Shown: positions 8,424 to 19,651 of the stretch, in pieces
Layout of the letters: each line of letters opens with the position of its first letter
Numbering within the stretch: the stretch's first letter is position 1
Assembly: GCA_019787685.1 (NCBI GenBank)
Contig: JAHNUO010000058.1
Span: forward strand, 38,091-102,090
From: Chiua virens
Taxonomy: Eukaryota; Basidiomycota; Agaricomycetes; Boletales; Boletaceae
DNA: 64,000 nt
Reading direction: 5' to 3'
The notes under the pieces: generated by a model
The model's database searches: none
What the model saw: only the letters and a program-made list of their open reading frames with translations
What the model was told of the DNA's origin: nothing
Translations under genes and position numbers: made by a program

Positions 8424-10536
8424 ATGTCCACTCCATCGTCCTCCTCCTCGTCGGCGTCGTCGAGCTCGAACTCGCTCGACGACCAGGACGAGAGTGTCCG
8501 CATCGCCGTCTGTGCTCTCGGCGACATGAAGAACGGCACCAGATCATCCCCACGCACGTTCTTCTCATTCCGCGTCCTGCACCCATATTGACTTGTATCC
8601 CATCCAGCGTCTACCTCCCGCTTGCTTCCTGCAACCGCCCCCCTCCCAGAGCTTGGGCACCCCGACTTCGTCTCCAGAGTGACTAGTATACCTCTCGTCG
8701 GTACCGCATTGAGAGCATATGAGCATGGAAAAGCAAGCTCACGTGTCGTCAAAGTCCGTCCCTCCATTCTTTCCTGTCTTAATCTTCCCGTGTCTTATCC
8801 GTCCCTGCTTGTCAGTACGGCGCAGAGATGATGGAATGCTCTGTCAAGAACATCTCCCGTCCCGTCATCGATAGATTACCTGTCGACGTCAATCAGCTCG
8901 ATGAGTTCGCCTGCAGACAACTTGATAGGGTCTGTCATCACATCTTTCCGTCCCTATTTACACTATATCATCCTTCCTCCCTTTTTCTAGCTCGAACGGT
9001 ATCGTCGCGCGTCCACCTCGGACGACAAAATGCCAGTCGATGTCCCGGCTTCTCACAGCCCGGACACCGGAGAACTACAAAGTGCCCCCAAAGTCCCTCA
9101 CGACCAAGATGATCTTCTTTCCGACGCCACTGATGGTTGTACCACTTTATCTTATCTGACGCCGACTGTCTTCTGATACCCGATCTCGTCACCCCAGCCT
9201 CTCCGTCTTCCTCGCTTCCTCCACCTTCAGCCTTCGAAAGCCGCACTCCCACACCACAGTCTCAGGATTACAATGAACAGAATCCTAATCGTCAAGTCAT
9301 CCCCCGCAGTCGATGGCAAACCGTCCTTCTTGAAGCCGGCGGTATCGGTGCCGCCGTCAGCGAAGAAAGCATGCGTCGCTTAAAGTATTGCCTCCAGTGG
9401 CTTCAAGTTCGTGTCTTGGACATGTCATCCTACACTTGACTTAACATCCTATTTTACAGTATGCCACAACGCATATCGACTCTCAAATTGTTATTCTCCG
9501 TGACTTCATCGAATCCATTCAATCTTATGTCGTCGATGCATCGGTATCAGACGCTTATATCTCCCTAACGCACATGCGCACATTGCATGATGTCCGCAGG
9601 GACGTGGTGGACACCATCCGCCAAGTGGTAGACGTAGTCAGCAAATACGCCGGCGGTGCACTTCCCGAACCCGCTCGGGCGCGCGTCCGCGGATTCATCC
9701 TTCACCTTCCACAACGATGGGCTAGTGCGGCGGGTGCGAGTAACACCCATGGAATACCGGATGGTACACCAGGTGCAAGCTCGGCGGCGGGTGCATCTGC
9801 AGGTGGTGCAGGAAATAACAGGCGAGGTTTAAGAGGTAGACGCAAAGAACGTACTGCCGGTGGACCAGATCGCTCTCTATCTGTAACACCCGTGTCCTCT
9901 CGCGCTCCGTCACCTCTTGCCTCTCCACGTGCAAGCATGAGCCGTCCGACTGCTGGTGCGGCGACTCGTGCAGCTCAGCACATTCTAACTCTCGCAACAG
10001 AAAGTTTGGATATGATGCGCGGTGTCACAGGTGTTGTCAAAGAAAGCCTGGACCGTGCAGACGCGTAAGTTATAACTCTGATAGTCAAGTCAGAGGTCTT
10101 GACGTCCACTCGACATTGCAGATGGGTGGAACGACTACGTATCATTGGTGTTCAACGCCCGCAGCCTGCACCAGAGGATCCGTTGGATCCGACAATGTCA
10201 CCGAGTAGACAATATCGGCAATCATCGCTGCCTGGATTATCGTCTACTCCGTCAACACCCGCACAAACCGGTACACCACTCTCGATACCATCCACCCCAG
10301 TAACATACCCATCACCCGATGGGCTTCGGATGGGGATTCGCCTCGGTGAAATGTCGGCACGAGCCTCGCTGAGCGAGTTACGTTTGGATGAGGATGGGCA
10401 AGGCGCAGACGGATATCAGACGCCCAAGTCTGGATTTCAATCCCTGCGCGAGGAGGGAGGAGAACGTATTTGGGAGAAACGGAGCGCGAGATCAGAAGAA
10501 AAACGCCAAGATATGATGGTGGACGATGATGGATGA
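8424..10536 (+). CDS. Opi1-domain transcriptional regulator
   Basis: Seven exons: 8424-8573, 8652-8753, 8816-8929, 8991-9135, 9198-9406, 9460-10064 and 10122-10536. They give 579 residues; the first intron is the least certain. The N-terminus is a serine run followed by DESVRIAVCALGDMKNG, then DFVSRVTSIPLVGTALRAYE and SVKNISRPVIDRLPV. After exon 5 come SRWQTVLLEAGGIGAAVSEE and RRLKYCLQWLQ. Exon 6 adds MRTLHDVRRDVVDTIRQVVD and SKYAGGALPEPARARVRGFI. These blocks in this order are the fungal Opi1 family. In yeast Opi1 represses inositol and phospholipid genes and senses phosphatidic acid at the ER; here a role in lipid regulation is inference. The C-terminal third is Ser/Pro/Thr-rich and acidic. 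I see no clear FFAT motif. Confidence 0.93.
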
Positions 10537-10745
10537 CTTTTTTTCGTCCTTTTATTATGGCGCTGATTTTGTCATCATGTATACGCCTGAAGCTTGGAGA
10601 CTGCATGGATTGTTCTGCTGGATTGAAACGGCGTCTAGCTAGCTAAAGGATGCAGTTGTACAAAGAGGTTACTTACCTGAAATGGTACACTTAGTTACCC
10701 CGACTTGCCACGTTAGATCTGCCGGTGACATGCTTTCGACTCAAC

Positions 10746-11589
10746 ATGAGCTCGTATTCAAGCGCCTACTTCAACAACTTTTCCTGGCCCTCGCTCTACA
10801 GCCCTGCCACGGAGGTTGGTTTCCTTGGTCCAGCCATTCGACCAGGTGGCTATTACCTCACCAACTCCACAGGTACGTACCAATTTAGCTGCTGCCAGTG
10901 TCAATTCACCATTGCCAAAGACTGAGGGCCATCCTAGACGTCTTCAGGTTCACTTTATACTGGACACTCATTTTTCACCTCCCGTTTAATTTCATCGCTG
11001 GCCTCTATGCCTTTTTCAACTTTCTCTTTCCCCCGGGGAGAATCGCTGGGGATGCGTCGATCGTGCTCGAGTCTCCTGCCACACGCGAACATGCACACAC
11101 TCACAGACACTCGCGGTCACACTCGTACAATACGCAACCCCACTCGCATTCACGCTCGCAATCTCAAACGCAATCTCAAACCCTCTGGCGCGTACCCTCG
11201 CCGCCGCCATCCACCGCCGAAGAGGGGCTGAAACCGGCCTCCCCGCCACAGCCACCCGGTCGTCGTTCGTCGTCTCGATGGACGTTCTCGCTCCTCGTCC
11301 TACTCGCCTTTCTCGGATTCAGTTTGATGAGTGCGGTGGTCGGTGCGACCGTCCTCGCATTCGTGCTCTTGTGGGTGTATCAATCGGGGGGCTTCTATAT
11401 GTCGACGTACGTCCACTATCACCTCGTATTTTCGCGTGCACAATTGATAAACGATACAGGTGGATCCCGTTTGTGTGGGCGGTGATTCAATCGTTGATTG
11501 CGTTGCTCGAGTATGTGTCTTTTGGCTTCAAATGAAGAAGTTCTGATGGAAAGGTTAGGATTTGGCCGTCGGTTATCGACATTATTTAA
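10746..11589 (+). CDS. TMEM170-like integral membrane protein
   Basis: Four exons: 10746-10876, 10921-11406, 11460-11510 and 11559-11589. They give 232 residues starting MSSYSSAYFNNFSW. A first membrane segment (FTLYWTLIFHLPFNFIAGLY) is followed by a PP turn. A long His/Ser/Gln-rich insert (about residues 90-150, repeated H-S-R-S and Q-S-Q-T) comes next. Then come two more membrane segments (LLVLLAFLGFSLMSAVVG and TVLAFVLLWVYQSGGFYMST) and WIPFVWAVIQSLIALLE. The tail IWPSVIDII appears only when the last splice acceptor is placed at 11558, and it matches the typical fungal ending of the family. Human TMEM170A acts in ER and nuclear envelope shape; the fungal role is unknown. Two introns are very short (44 and 48 nt). 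Confidence 0.85.
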
Positions 11590-14500
11590 CGTCCGCGGGG
11601 AACTGGCTGGTCTGTCCCATGCCTTGGAGATACCCTCGATTTCTATCGCGAACACACGTGTGGGGACACCCACGAACAGACGATGGTTGGTTGATTGTAT
11701 GACCTCAGTATCCGCTGCTCTGGCTCCGTTAGCATCGCACGCTTCTCGCTGGCAACGCCATTGGTGGATTTCGGTAGGAGGTGGCTGATATGAAGTTGCC
11801 GAGCAATGTGTACAGCTAGGCACGGGTGTCCGAACGTCGGACGTCAAGGGGACGGTGCTTCCGCTTCCTTCTTTCTTTCGAACCAGAATGCAGAACCGGT
11901 TTTCTGTGTCTCCCGTGTATCGCGCAGTCTGAGATATCTATCTGGTGTTTTTCATCCACGATCGCACCCGTTTAGTGCCAGAAGGCGCCCCCTAGAACCA
12001 TTCTTGTGGATAACAGCTTCTAACGCCAAGTGACTCGTTGGCGACTCTCGATTCGCGATTCGCCATAGGAAACAAGGACGCCATGCGTGCAATGCGTTCT
12101 ACAGCATTTTTCCACTTGACTTTTCACGCGTGCTGAAATGGTCGATGATAGGACATTTTTTACTTTCTGATTCTTTCCCCTTGCCTATTTTCCCGCAGTC
12201 ATGGAACGTTTGCGAGAGTGTTCGTGTGACGTGTTCTTGATGTGTTCTGTGGACTTTGTGAATCGTTGGTAGATGATTGCAATGGACGGACGACTGGTCA
12301 GATTGGAAGCTTTCTCGCTCTCGTTGACTTTCTTTGATTCTCGAACGCTCATTGTTGTCAGGGATCAGGCAAAGGGAACGCGGTCATCCAATACTGGTGG
12401 TACATTATACACATGTTAATATTGCATATCTCATTGCGGGGGGAATAGCCTTCCAATCTTTTTTCATTGTTGCTGAGCGTTGATCATTATCAATGTGGCT
12501 ACATTCATCACGACTTTTTCTCGCGCGTTTCATGAATCAGATGGTCGAGGCTTTGCATGAAGCACATCGGTGCGCGATGTATTTTCTTTCTGTGACTGAT
12601 TTTTGTGACCGAAAGGTCCCTCTACATCACTCAGAGTTACCCAAACACGCTAGTTCAAGTTGAAGGGATCCAGACGACAAAAATCACCAGGGAGAGGGCA
12701 AGTGAGATATCCTTGAACGACTTGGATTTTCGGAAGCGGCGTACGCATGTACACGATGTGGTGACCACGACGTCAATATGTGTATATGCGTCCACATATC
12801 TGACACGGGTTTTGAGCTGACAATAGGTTGGCACGATCACGGTGAACGGAAATACGGATTTCATTGACGTGTTCATAATAGACGGACATGTGACCATGCG
12901 TTTTGATGCAACGACGTACCAAACGGGTCGTAATTTGATTCAGATGGCCAGCAGACATCCAGTATGGTGACTCGGTGCCCCTATCCGATTCCGAGTCAAA
13001 TCTCCGGGTATGAATGCATGGTGTAGGGTACGACATGCGTGTCTTTGAGTGGTCTGACGAAAATCGGATACAATTGATACTGCGCTCCGAGGGCGAGATT
13101 ATCGCACCGTACGACGTACGGTCCTTGGGAGGACGATCGATCGTACGTACGTCGTACGTGAATGTCAGTGCTCGGATGATGACAGCTTGAATCGCGGGAT
13201 CTCACGCAAGCATCGCCATAGGTTCCATTCCCCGTCAGGCATTCGTTTCTTTTGCGTTTTTCCTGTATAGCAGTGGGGCATGCCAAACGCGCTCGAATAC
13301 AAGATTGGAATGTACGTGTTTATGCTGGTTGAAATGATTTGCCGAAGGTCGCTTCATTCTTCCAATGTTCTTCATCTTTGGGGCTCGTCTCGACGTGGTT
13401 ATCGATCGTACTTGTCCAACGCGCCACAACTCCTCGAGTGTGCGGTCGGAGAACATGGACTTGCTGGATCAAGCCCGTACTGTCGCCATGGACCGCACCA
13501 TCGCAATCACTTCCAAGTCAAAAGGTTTGAGCATTTGAAAATCACCTCTCTCTCGGACGGATGAAGTGGCCTGATACGAATCGCCGTTCTGAAAAATACG
13601 TCGAGCAAATGGCAAGGCCCGAGGGTCAGTCTATGATCGAAACCGAGATATGCATGCCTCGCTCTCTCGGAGCTTCCATCAGTGGACATCCATGCCGTCA
13701 CGGTTACTCCAAATGACATGGCGTAGTCGATCATCGGATGGTTGGTTCGAAGCTGGTGTCCATTGATATACTGGGTTGCACATGGGCGCTCGCCGATTGG
13801 CCTCCGTTGGAACACATTGTCCAAATCACAGCCCCGCGATGAGTCCTATCCACCTCTCCGTTCAACAGCAGTGTTCAACAGCGTGTTCACACCAGCTTTA
13901 AATCAATTACCACAAGCGTGCTCGTTGCACGTGTCAGAAGTTCTCGCCAGGGCCACGTACATGTGTCCGATAACTGGCTTGCTTACCTCACGCACCAGAC
14001 CGAGTTGTCAACGCTCGTGTTTGATGATCTCCAAGCGAGAGATTGAGATACCTGCACGATCTGAACGGAGGATAGCTCATGCGGCGGAGTCACGCCTCGA
14101 TGGCACGCCGATTTGATATCCGAGCTCTTGCTGCTTTATGCGGCATAAACTCGTCGAACCTAGGTTCGCGCGCGGGCGCGTAAGGGAGAATCGATAGGGT
14201 GATAATGCCTCGAGGATTCCTGTGAACGGTGATGCGTTGGGAGATGCGTTGCGGTGCGTCATAACGCGGCGCCTCGTGTTTCCTCCTTTCGATCATCCAC
14301 ATCTGTGTATCGAGATCACGACCAGTGTGTAAACTGGTTCCGGTGATAGATACGGAAGTGGCACTGACAAGATACATCTGACACGGTGCTACCGTCTCGC
14401 CGCCATGCGGGACGAGGTCTCGTCGTGTACACCCGTGTCAAGGTAGGACCCGTCGGGATCCAACACATCACTTTTTTTTATCATTGAAAGCGCATTTGAA

Positions 14501-16039
14501 ACACGAGTTGTGGCACTTGCCCGACGAGTAGCTTCCTCTCTCATCGCCGCATGTAAGACGTGTCTGTTGCATTGATGGCCGTTCTCATCATCATACATCA
14601 TGATCAAAGTTGATATGAAGATTAGAATACCTGTACACAATATCGGAGTCGGCGTTGACGTCGGAGTTGTATACGTCGAACGTCGACGTCGTGGCTTCTG
14701 GCGGGACTGCCCCGCAGCCTCGGCCTCATTGTGCGCGATTTGACTTGCTGGCAGTCCCCGTCGTCGCGTCACACGAGCCTCGGGCTCGGTTGCGGTGTTT
14801 TTGCGCGACTCGGCGGGCTTTCCCGCTGACACATGATTATTCTCAACGTCAGAGTACTTAATATAGTTCCCGTCATGATGCGAGTCGGTCGGCCGGCAAG
14901 ATCAGCAACGTTCGTTGTCGCGGTCGCCCTGGTTGCACGTGGAAAAAATCCACAGAATTTCTCATTTTCCCTCGCTCTCATCGAAACGGGTGTGACGCGT
15001 GAAATGAATAGCGTTTAATTTATGTTTTGGATGGTCGCCAGAGGCATCGGATTGTGACATCGCTTACTCGATGACTGACAATACTTGGCTGAACGTTGGA
15101 GGGACGACAGACGGGGAAAGAAGACGTTTGGGGTAATTTGCAAAGCAATGTAGTGTAAAGCTGCTGAAACCATTGACAGAGGACGGCTATTGAATGGGTA
15201 GAAGGATCATATCATCTGAATCATATCTATGCTATCATTATGTGCTGCGCGCAAAAAAGCAGGAGTGTGTGGGATCTGTGTTTCAGGCGTGGTTGATAAT
15301 CTCGGTTTCAAGTGAACCAGGGTCAACACAACATGCCAAACGATGTTTTTATTTTTTTTTCGCATCGTCGGAAGCGAGCGAGGGAAATCTGCGACGAGCG
15401 GGGGGCTAATCAACAAAACAGCCGAGTCTTTTTAGCCGATCACATAGCAGCCAATCAATTGTGCTTTTTTGACACGGTCTAGCTCAAGGTCCCAACTTTA
15501 TGCACATTTTTAGAAACACAATGACGAAACCGACGGGAGAAAAAAGACGCAGCGAAGAAGGAAATGCAGGGCGGGACCTTTTTCTTGTCTTATCTTATCG
15601 GCAGCCCAATGTACAAGGGACACGTATGCATTCTGAGGAGGGCGATAGAGCGACCATAGAGGTACATAAAGTGTGGACATAGCGGCCCATGCCAAGATAT
15701 GGCCCGAGCGATGAGTCTATTCGGATATCATGGGTATCTTTGGTGCGCCGCTGGCTGTTACGGGCGTAGAGAGTCCCGAAGAACGAGACACGTTCCATGT
15801 TTGGGTCGCAATAGCACTCACACGGGGATCAGATCACGTACAGCCGCAGGACGGGCACAGTCTCTGTAGAGTAAATCAGTGAACTGAAGAAAGCGGTGGT
15901 CGGTACTGAGTAGCGGCAGGGTCTAAAACCTTGAATGGCAGAAAGGCAGACCTATGAAACGAGTGTCAGATCAGTCTGAGGGTGTATCAAAATACAAGAG
16001 TTAATAATACTAGAGTAGATCAGAGATGGGAAGGATCCG
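11590..16039. other. 4.4-kb spacer with no convincing gene
   Basis: Only short frames occur and none has a recognisable motif. The best coding-like traces are on the minus strand between about 14832 and 12650. One example is 14832-14641 joined by a possible GT-AG intron (GTATTC...CAACAG) to a frame containing HAAMREEATRRASATTRVSN. Others are frames at 13824-13507 and 13286-12996. I could not assemble a continuous protein, so this may be a decayed gene, a long UTR or non-coding RNA region, or a small gene I failed to splice. Confidence 0.4.
13106..13159. repeat. Cluster of CGTACG palindromes
   Basis: 13106-13122 is a perfect 17-nt odd palindrome (ACCGTACG-A-CGTACGGT) and 13145-13159 a 15-nt one (ACGTACG-T-CGTACGT). 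The two are complementary over 13 nt, so they can pair with themselves or with each other, around GATCGATC between them. Confidence 0.75.
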
Positions 16040-16647
16040 TTGACTGGGACTGCGGTGGGAGATAAGATTGACCCTGGGAGTGTACGGCGCCACAAAACAA
16101 ATATACACAAACTGATGTACGGCGTAGTATGTAATATGTAACGCAGATTTCCGAGCGTAGCGCTCATTATTAGCGATAAATTTTCACCAGATGGCATATA
16201 GAGATGGAGATGGAGAACTGCATCTGCGCGATGGGTGGAATTTTATTATCAATTTTGTGAGGTGGTTAGCGGCCCAGAAATGCTAGCAGAGAACGGAGGC
16301 AGATAACAAAAGTGCGGGGATTATGAAATAATTGATTTTGAAACTGGAGTAATCTGATTGGCTAGATGTGGGTTATCTATTAGTTTATCGGTTCCCGTCG
16401 ACCACAAATCATAAACTCTCGGTGCTCTCTTCTGTCCCCGTCTCTCCTCCTCCTCCTCCATCTCTCTCCCTCCCCCGTCCCCACTCCCCTCCTCCTCATC
16501 TCTTTCTGTCCCCTTCATCCTCTTCTTAATCACATCTCTTTGGTACCTTTATTGTTCCTGATCCAACACTCGGAACTGACCGCGTCCCAATCAACAGTCT
16601 ACTCGAAAATTCCTTTTAATCGTATCTCTAGATAGACTTTTTCGAAA
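16040..16647 (+). promoter_or_regulatory. Upstream region of the iron GATA gene with HGATAR sites and pyrimidine tract
   Basis: HGATAR consensus sites, on either strand, occur at 16060-16065 (AGATAA), 16174-16179 (CGATAA), 16301-16306 (AGATAA), 16373-16378 (reverse AGATAA) and 16385-16390 (reverse CGATAA). All lie within 600 bp of the ATG. A nearly pure C/T tract covers about 16430-16530, as is common just upstream of fungal transcription starts. The sites suggest possible regulation by GATA factors, perhaps by the product itself, but short sites also occur by chance. Confidence 0.45.
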
Positions 16648-19600
16648 ATGTCCCCAATCGTAATGGAACCCCCCGCATTGAATATGCACCATCTCTCCCG
16701 CATACAACAGCAGTTCTCCGGCACAGCTTCCGACCAACGCGCACAATCCACACCCGACCTTGCTGACGCTGCACACGCGCTCCATCAGCGTATCTCCTCT
16801 GCCGAATTCACCACCTACGAGCAGTTGCTGAATCAGCACAAGGATCGCGCGCAACAGCTCGCTGTCAATGACCACCTCAGCGCCACCACCCCCGTCGTTT
16901 CCCAGCAGTCGCCTTCCCAGCAACAGTCGGATCAATCGCAGACCCAACCCCCAGAGCAACTCGCTACTGCCACACCAGCACAGCCTGTTCAACCGCCGCA
17001 ACAGCTTCAGCAGCCTCCACAGCAGCGTACTAGCTGCACCAACTGTGGAACGTTGGACACGCCTCTCTGGCGACGTGACGCCCAGGGCAAGACCATCTGC
17101 AATGCTTGCGGTGAGTGATTGTATCCGTTTTCATCTCATCTACTTTCATTTCCTCCGTCTCCGTCACGTGTCAACGCATGGCACACCTTGGGTCGCGGGC
17201 GCCCGTTTTGTGCAGACACGCTTCTTACTAGCCGGTCGATGTGTATCATCATGTTGCACTGCGGCTACATCTGCACCGCGTGTTCTCGGCATGTCGTGTC
17301 GGACATGATCGCGATTGGCCCAGATTCTTTTTCCTACGCTCTTGTCCTACCCTACCGTCTTGTCAGTGCTTTAGCAGTGTGTGCTGATTGAAATGTGTGC
17401 AACTCGTGGGCACTTTGCTTCCCGTTTTTTCGTTGTCTATCGTCACTAGGTCTTTACCTCAAATCACGCAAGGTGGCTCGTCCCACCTCCTTGGCTCGTA
17501 CCCCAACACCTGTTACCTCTGCCCAACCCCCATCTCAGCCTTCAAACGGTGGCGGGGAATCCGACATGTCTAATCCGAATCAGGCACCTGCAGCGTCATC
17601 TGCTTCCCAAAATCAACACTCGAAAACTACGGATGTACCCTCATCGTCTCCGCAAACTGAGGCCACCGGTCAACCCCAGCAAAAGCCCCTTTCCAAGTCG
17701 TCTCCATCCACCAAGCCCACTTCTGCAATAGGTGCGCACACCAACGCTGGTGGTGGCACGTGCCCGGGGGATGGACGCTGCGATGGCACTGGAGGATCCA
17801 GCGCATGCGCTGGCTGCCCGACGCTAAACAATTCTCTTGTAGTGTCTGGGAGGCTCGACACCGAACCTGCTACCACCAATGATGCCGCCGCCGCCGCCGC
17901 CGCCGCCCCTCAAGTAGCCTCTCCTGCTGCCGACATCACTTCCCCCGGTGTTGAGGGTGACAGCCCCGCACCCCCGAAGAAGACGGCCAAATCAGCAGTT
18001 GGAGCGTTGAGCTGCGCAAACTGTGGTACCAGCACCACCCCGCTCTGGAGGAGGGACGATGTGGGTAACAACATCTGCAATGCATGCGGTGCGTTTCTAT
18101 CTCATCTCGTGTCTGCTGTGCTTGGGAGCGTGTTTCCTTGCTGTCGTCATATTCCCTGGACGTTGATGATTTCTCGTAAACGACACGCTGCACGTTGATG
18201 CCATCCGGGATGCGCGCATGTCTTCGCTTCGAGCGTCGGGGTGTTTACCCTCATCTTATCATTCCTTCCTTCTATGTTATTCGTCCCATATCTTATCTCC
18301 TGCCGGTGGGAACTTTGCTTCCTTTCGCGGCCAGGTTGGCCTGCCTAGCGTCCGCGTTTATTGTCCACCTCTACCGTACGTCGACGTCCATGTTTGACTG
18401 ACTGCTATCCCATCAATAGGCCTGTATTTCAAGCTCCATGGCACTCATCGCCCCAATTCGATGAAGAAGACTGTGATCAAACGACGGAAACGTGTTCCTG
18501 CCGCAGCTGGCATGTCCTCGGCACGAATTACAGATCATCAAGCTGCAGAAGCTCTTGTTGGAATTGGCCAATCGGGTGGTAGCCAACATGCGAACACGGG
18601 AGGGGAGGAGAGTGATAACGAGATTGAGGAACCGCAGCCTCGGCGAAAACGGGCTCGAAGGGGAAAGAGCGATCGCGAGAAAGGTCGTACTCGGGATAAG
18701 GACGAGGACGAGGATATGGGCGACCCTGAAGACGAGTCTCCACAGGAGAGCGGCGGACGAGGAAGGGGTAAGGGTGAGCGTGCATCCGCACGGAAAGTCT
18801 CTCGGGACTCTCACAGTTCTTTATGGGCTGAAGGTGTAATGAGTATGCATCATCAAATCGTGGAAGCACTCGGCGGGGATCGCAGTCACTCGCTTCCTCG
18901 GGCCATGCAACCTGGTCCTGAGTTAGACCGCTTCGCGCACCATCTCGGGCGTGTTCCCTCTGGTCATGGGGCATTTATCGGATCACCTCACGCTGGTCTT
19001 GATTTACCCCCACTGAACGCCGCACTAGGTGAACGATATGGGTACGGTCCACCTGGTCTTCTTGGTGCCCGTGATTTTAGCGGTGCACAGTCCAGCTACT
19101 TGCGGTCCGGTTCTAATGCACCCAGCAGAACGCATTCTCCATTAAACCCTGGACTCGCTGCGGGTGTCGGCTATGTTCTACCCCCGCCACATGGTGTGGG
19201 TCATGGGTATTATGGCCTCGGACATGGGCACTCACCGCCTCCCCATGACGTATTGAACGGAGTGTTGCCAGGCATCCTTACACCAAACGAGCTACGACAA
19301 CATTACATGGAGCTCCACGAGCAACGCAAACGTATGGAAGAGTTGCTTGAGAGGACGGACAAAATGATGGCAGGTATCAAGCGCGGACTTGATGAGATGC
19401 TGGGGCCGCAACCTCCCGCACAGCCATCTCCGTTACCAGCACAGCCACAACACCAGGCTCAAACGCTGCCTCAACCTGCTCCTCAACCTGCTCCTCAACA
19501 ACCTCCGTCTCATGAGCAGTCTCCTCAGCAAGCTCCCCAACCGGGATTGACACCAGCGGCATCTCCCTCGATTCCTATTACCCGTACGAGTGAGCGGGAA

Positions 19601-19651
19601 CGAAGCCGCGAGACGATCTGGCCTGTCGAGTCCGCTCCGCCGCGGGAATAG
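16648..19651 (+). CDS. Iron-responsive GATA transcription factor, SreA/Urbs1-like
   Basis: Three exons (16648-17110, 17450-18088, 18420-19651) encode 777 residues. Two GATA fingers of the form C-x2-C-x17-C-x2-C lie at residues 130-154 ([17 protein letters not shown]) and 343-367 ([17 protein letters not shown]). Between them is a Cys-rich motif C-x5-C-x8-C-x2-C at 259-277 ([12 protein letters not shown]...). Two fingers plus this Cys-rich linker define the siderophore and iron-uptake repressors SreA, Sre1, SRE and Urbs1, in which the linker cysteines sense iron. After finger 2 comes a basic region ([12 protein letters not shown]), an acidic Arg/Lys-rich part, and a C-terminal helix ([20 protein letters not shown]) followed by Pro/Gln-rich sequence. 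Both introns, 339 and 331 nt, break the Gly codon right after CNAC. Expected role: repression of siderophore and iron-acquisition genes when iron is ample. Confidence 0.95.

Noticed and set aside
16321..16533. Glu/Arg-rich minus-strand frame upstream of the GATA gene
   Set aside because: It is the complement of the pyrimidine tract of the promoter and encodes only a low-complexity run.
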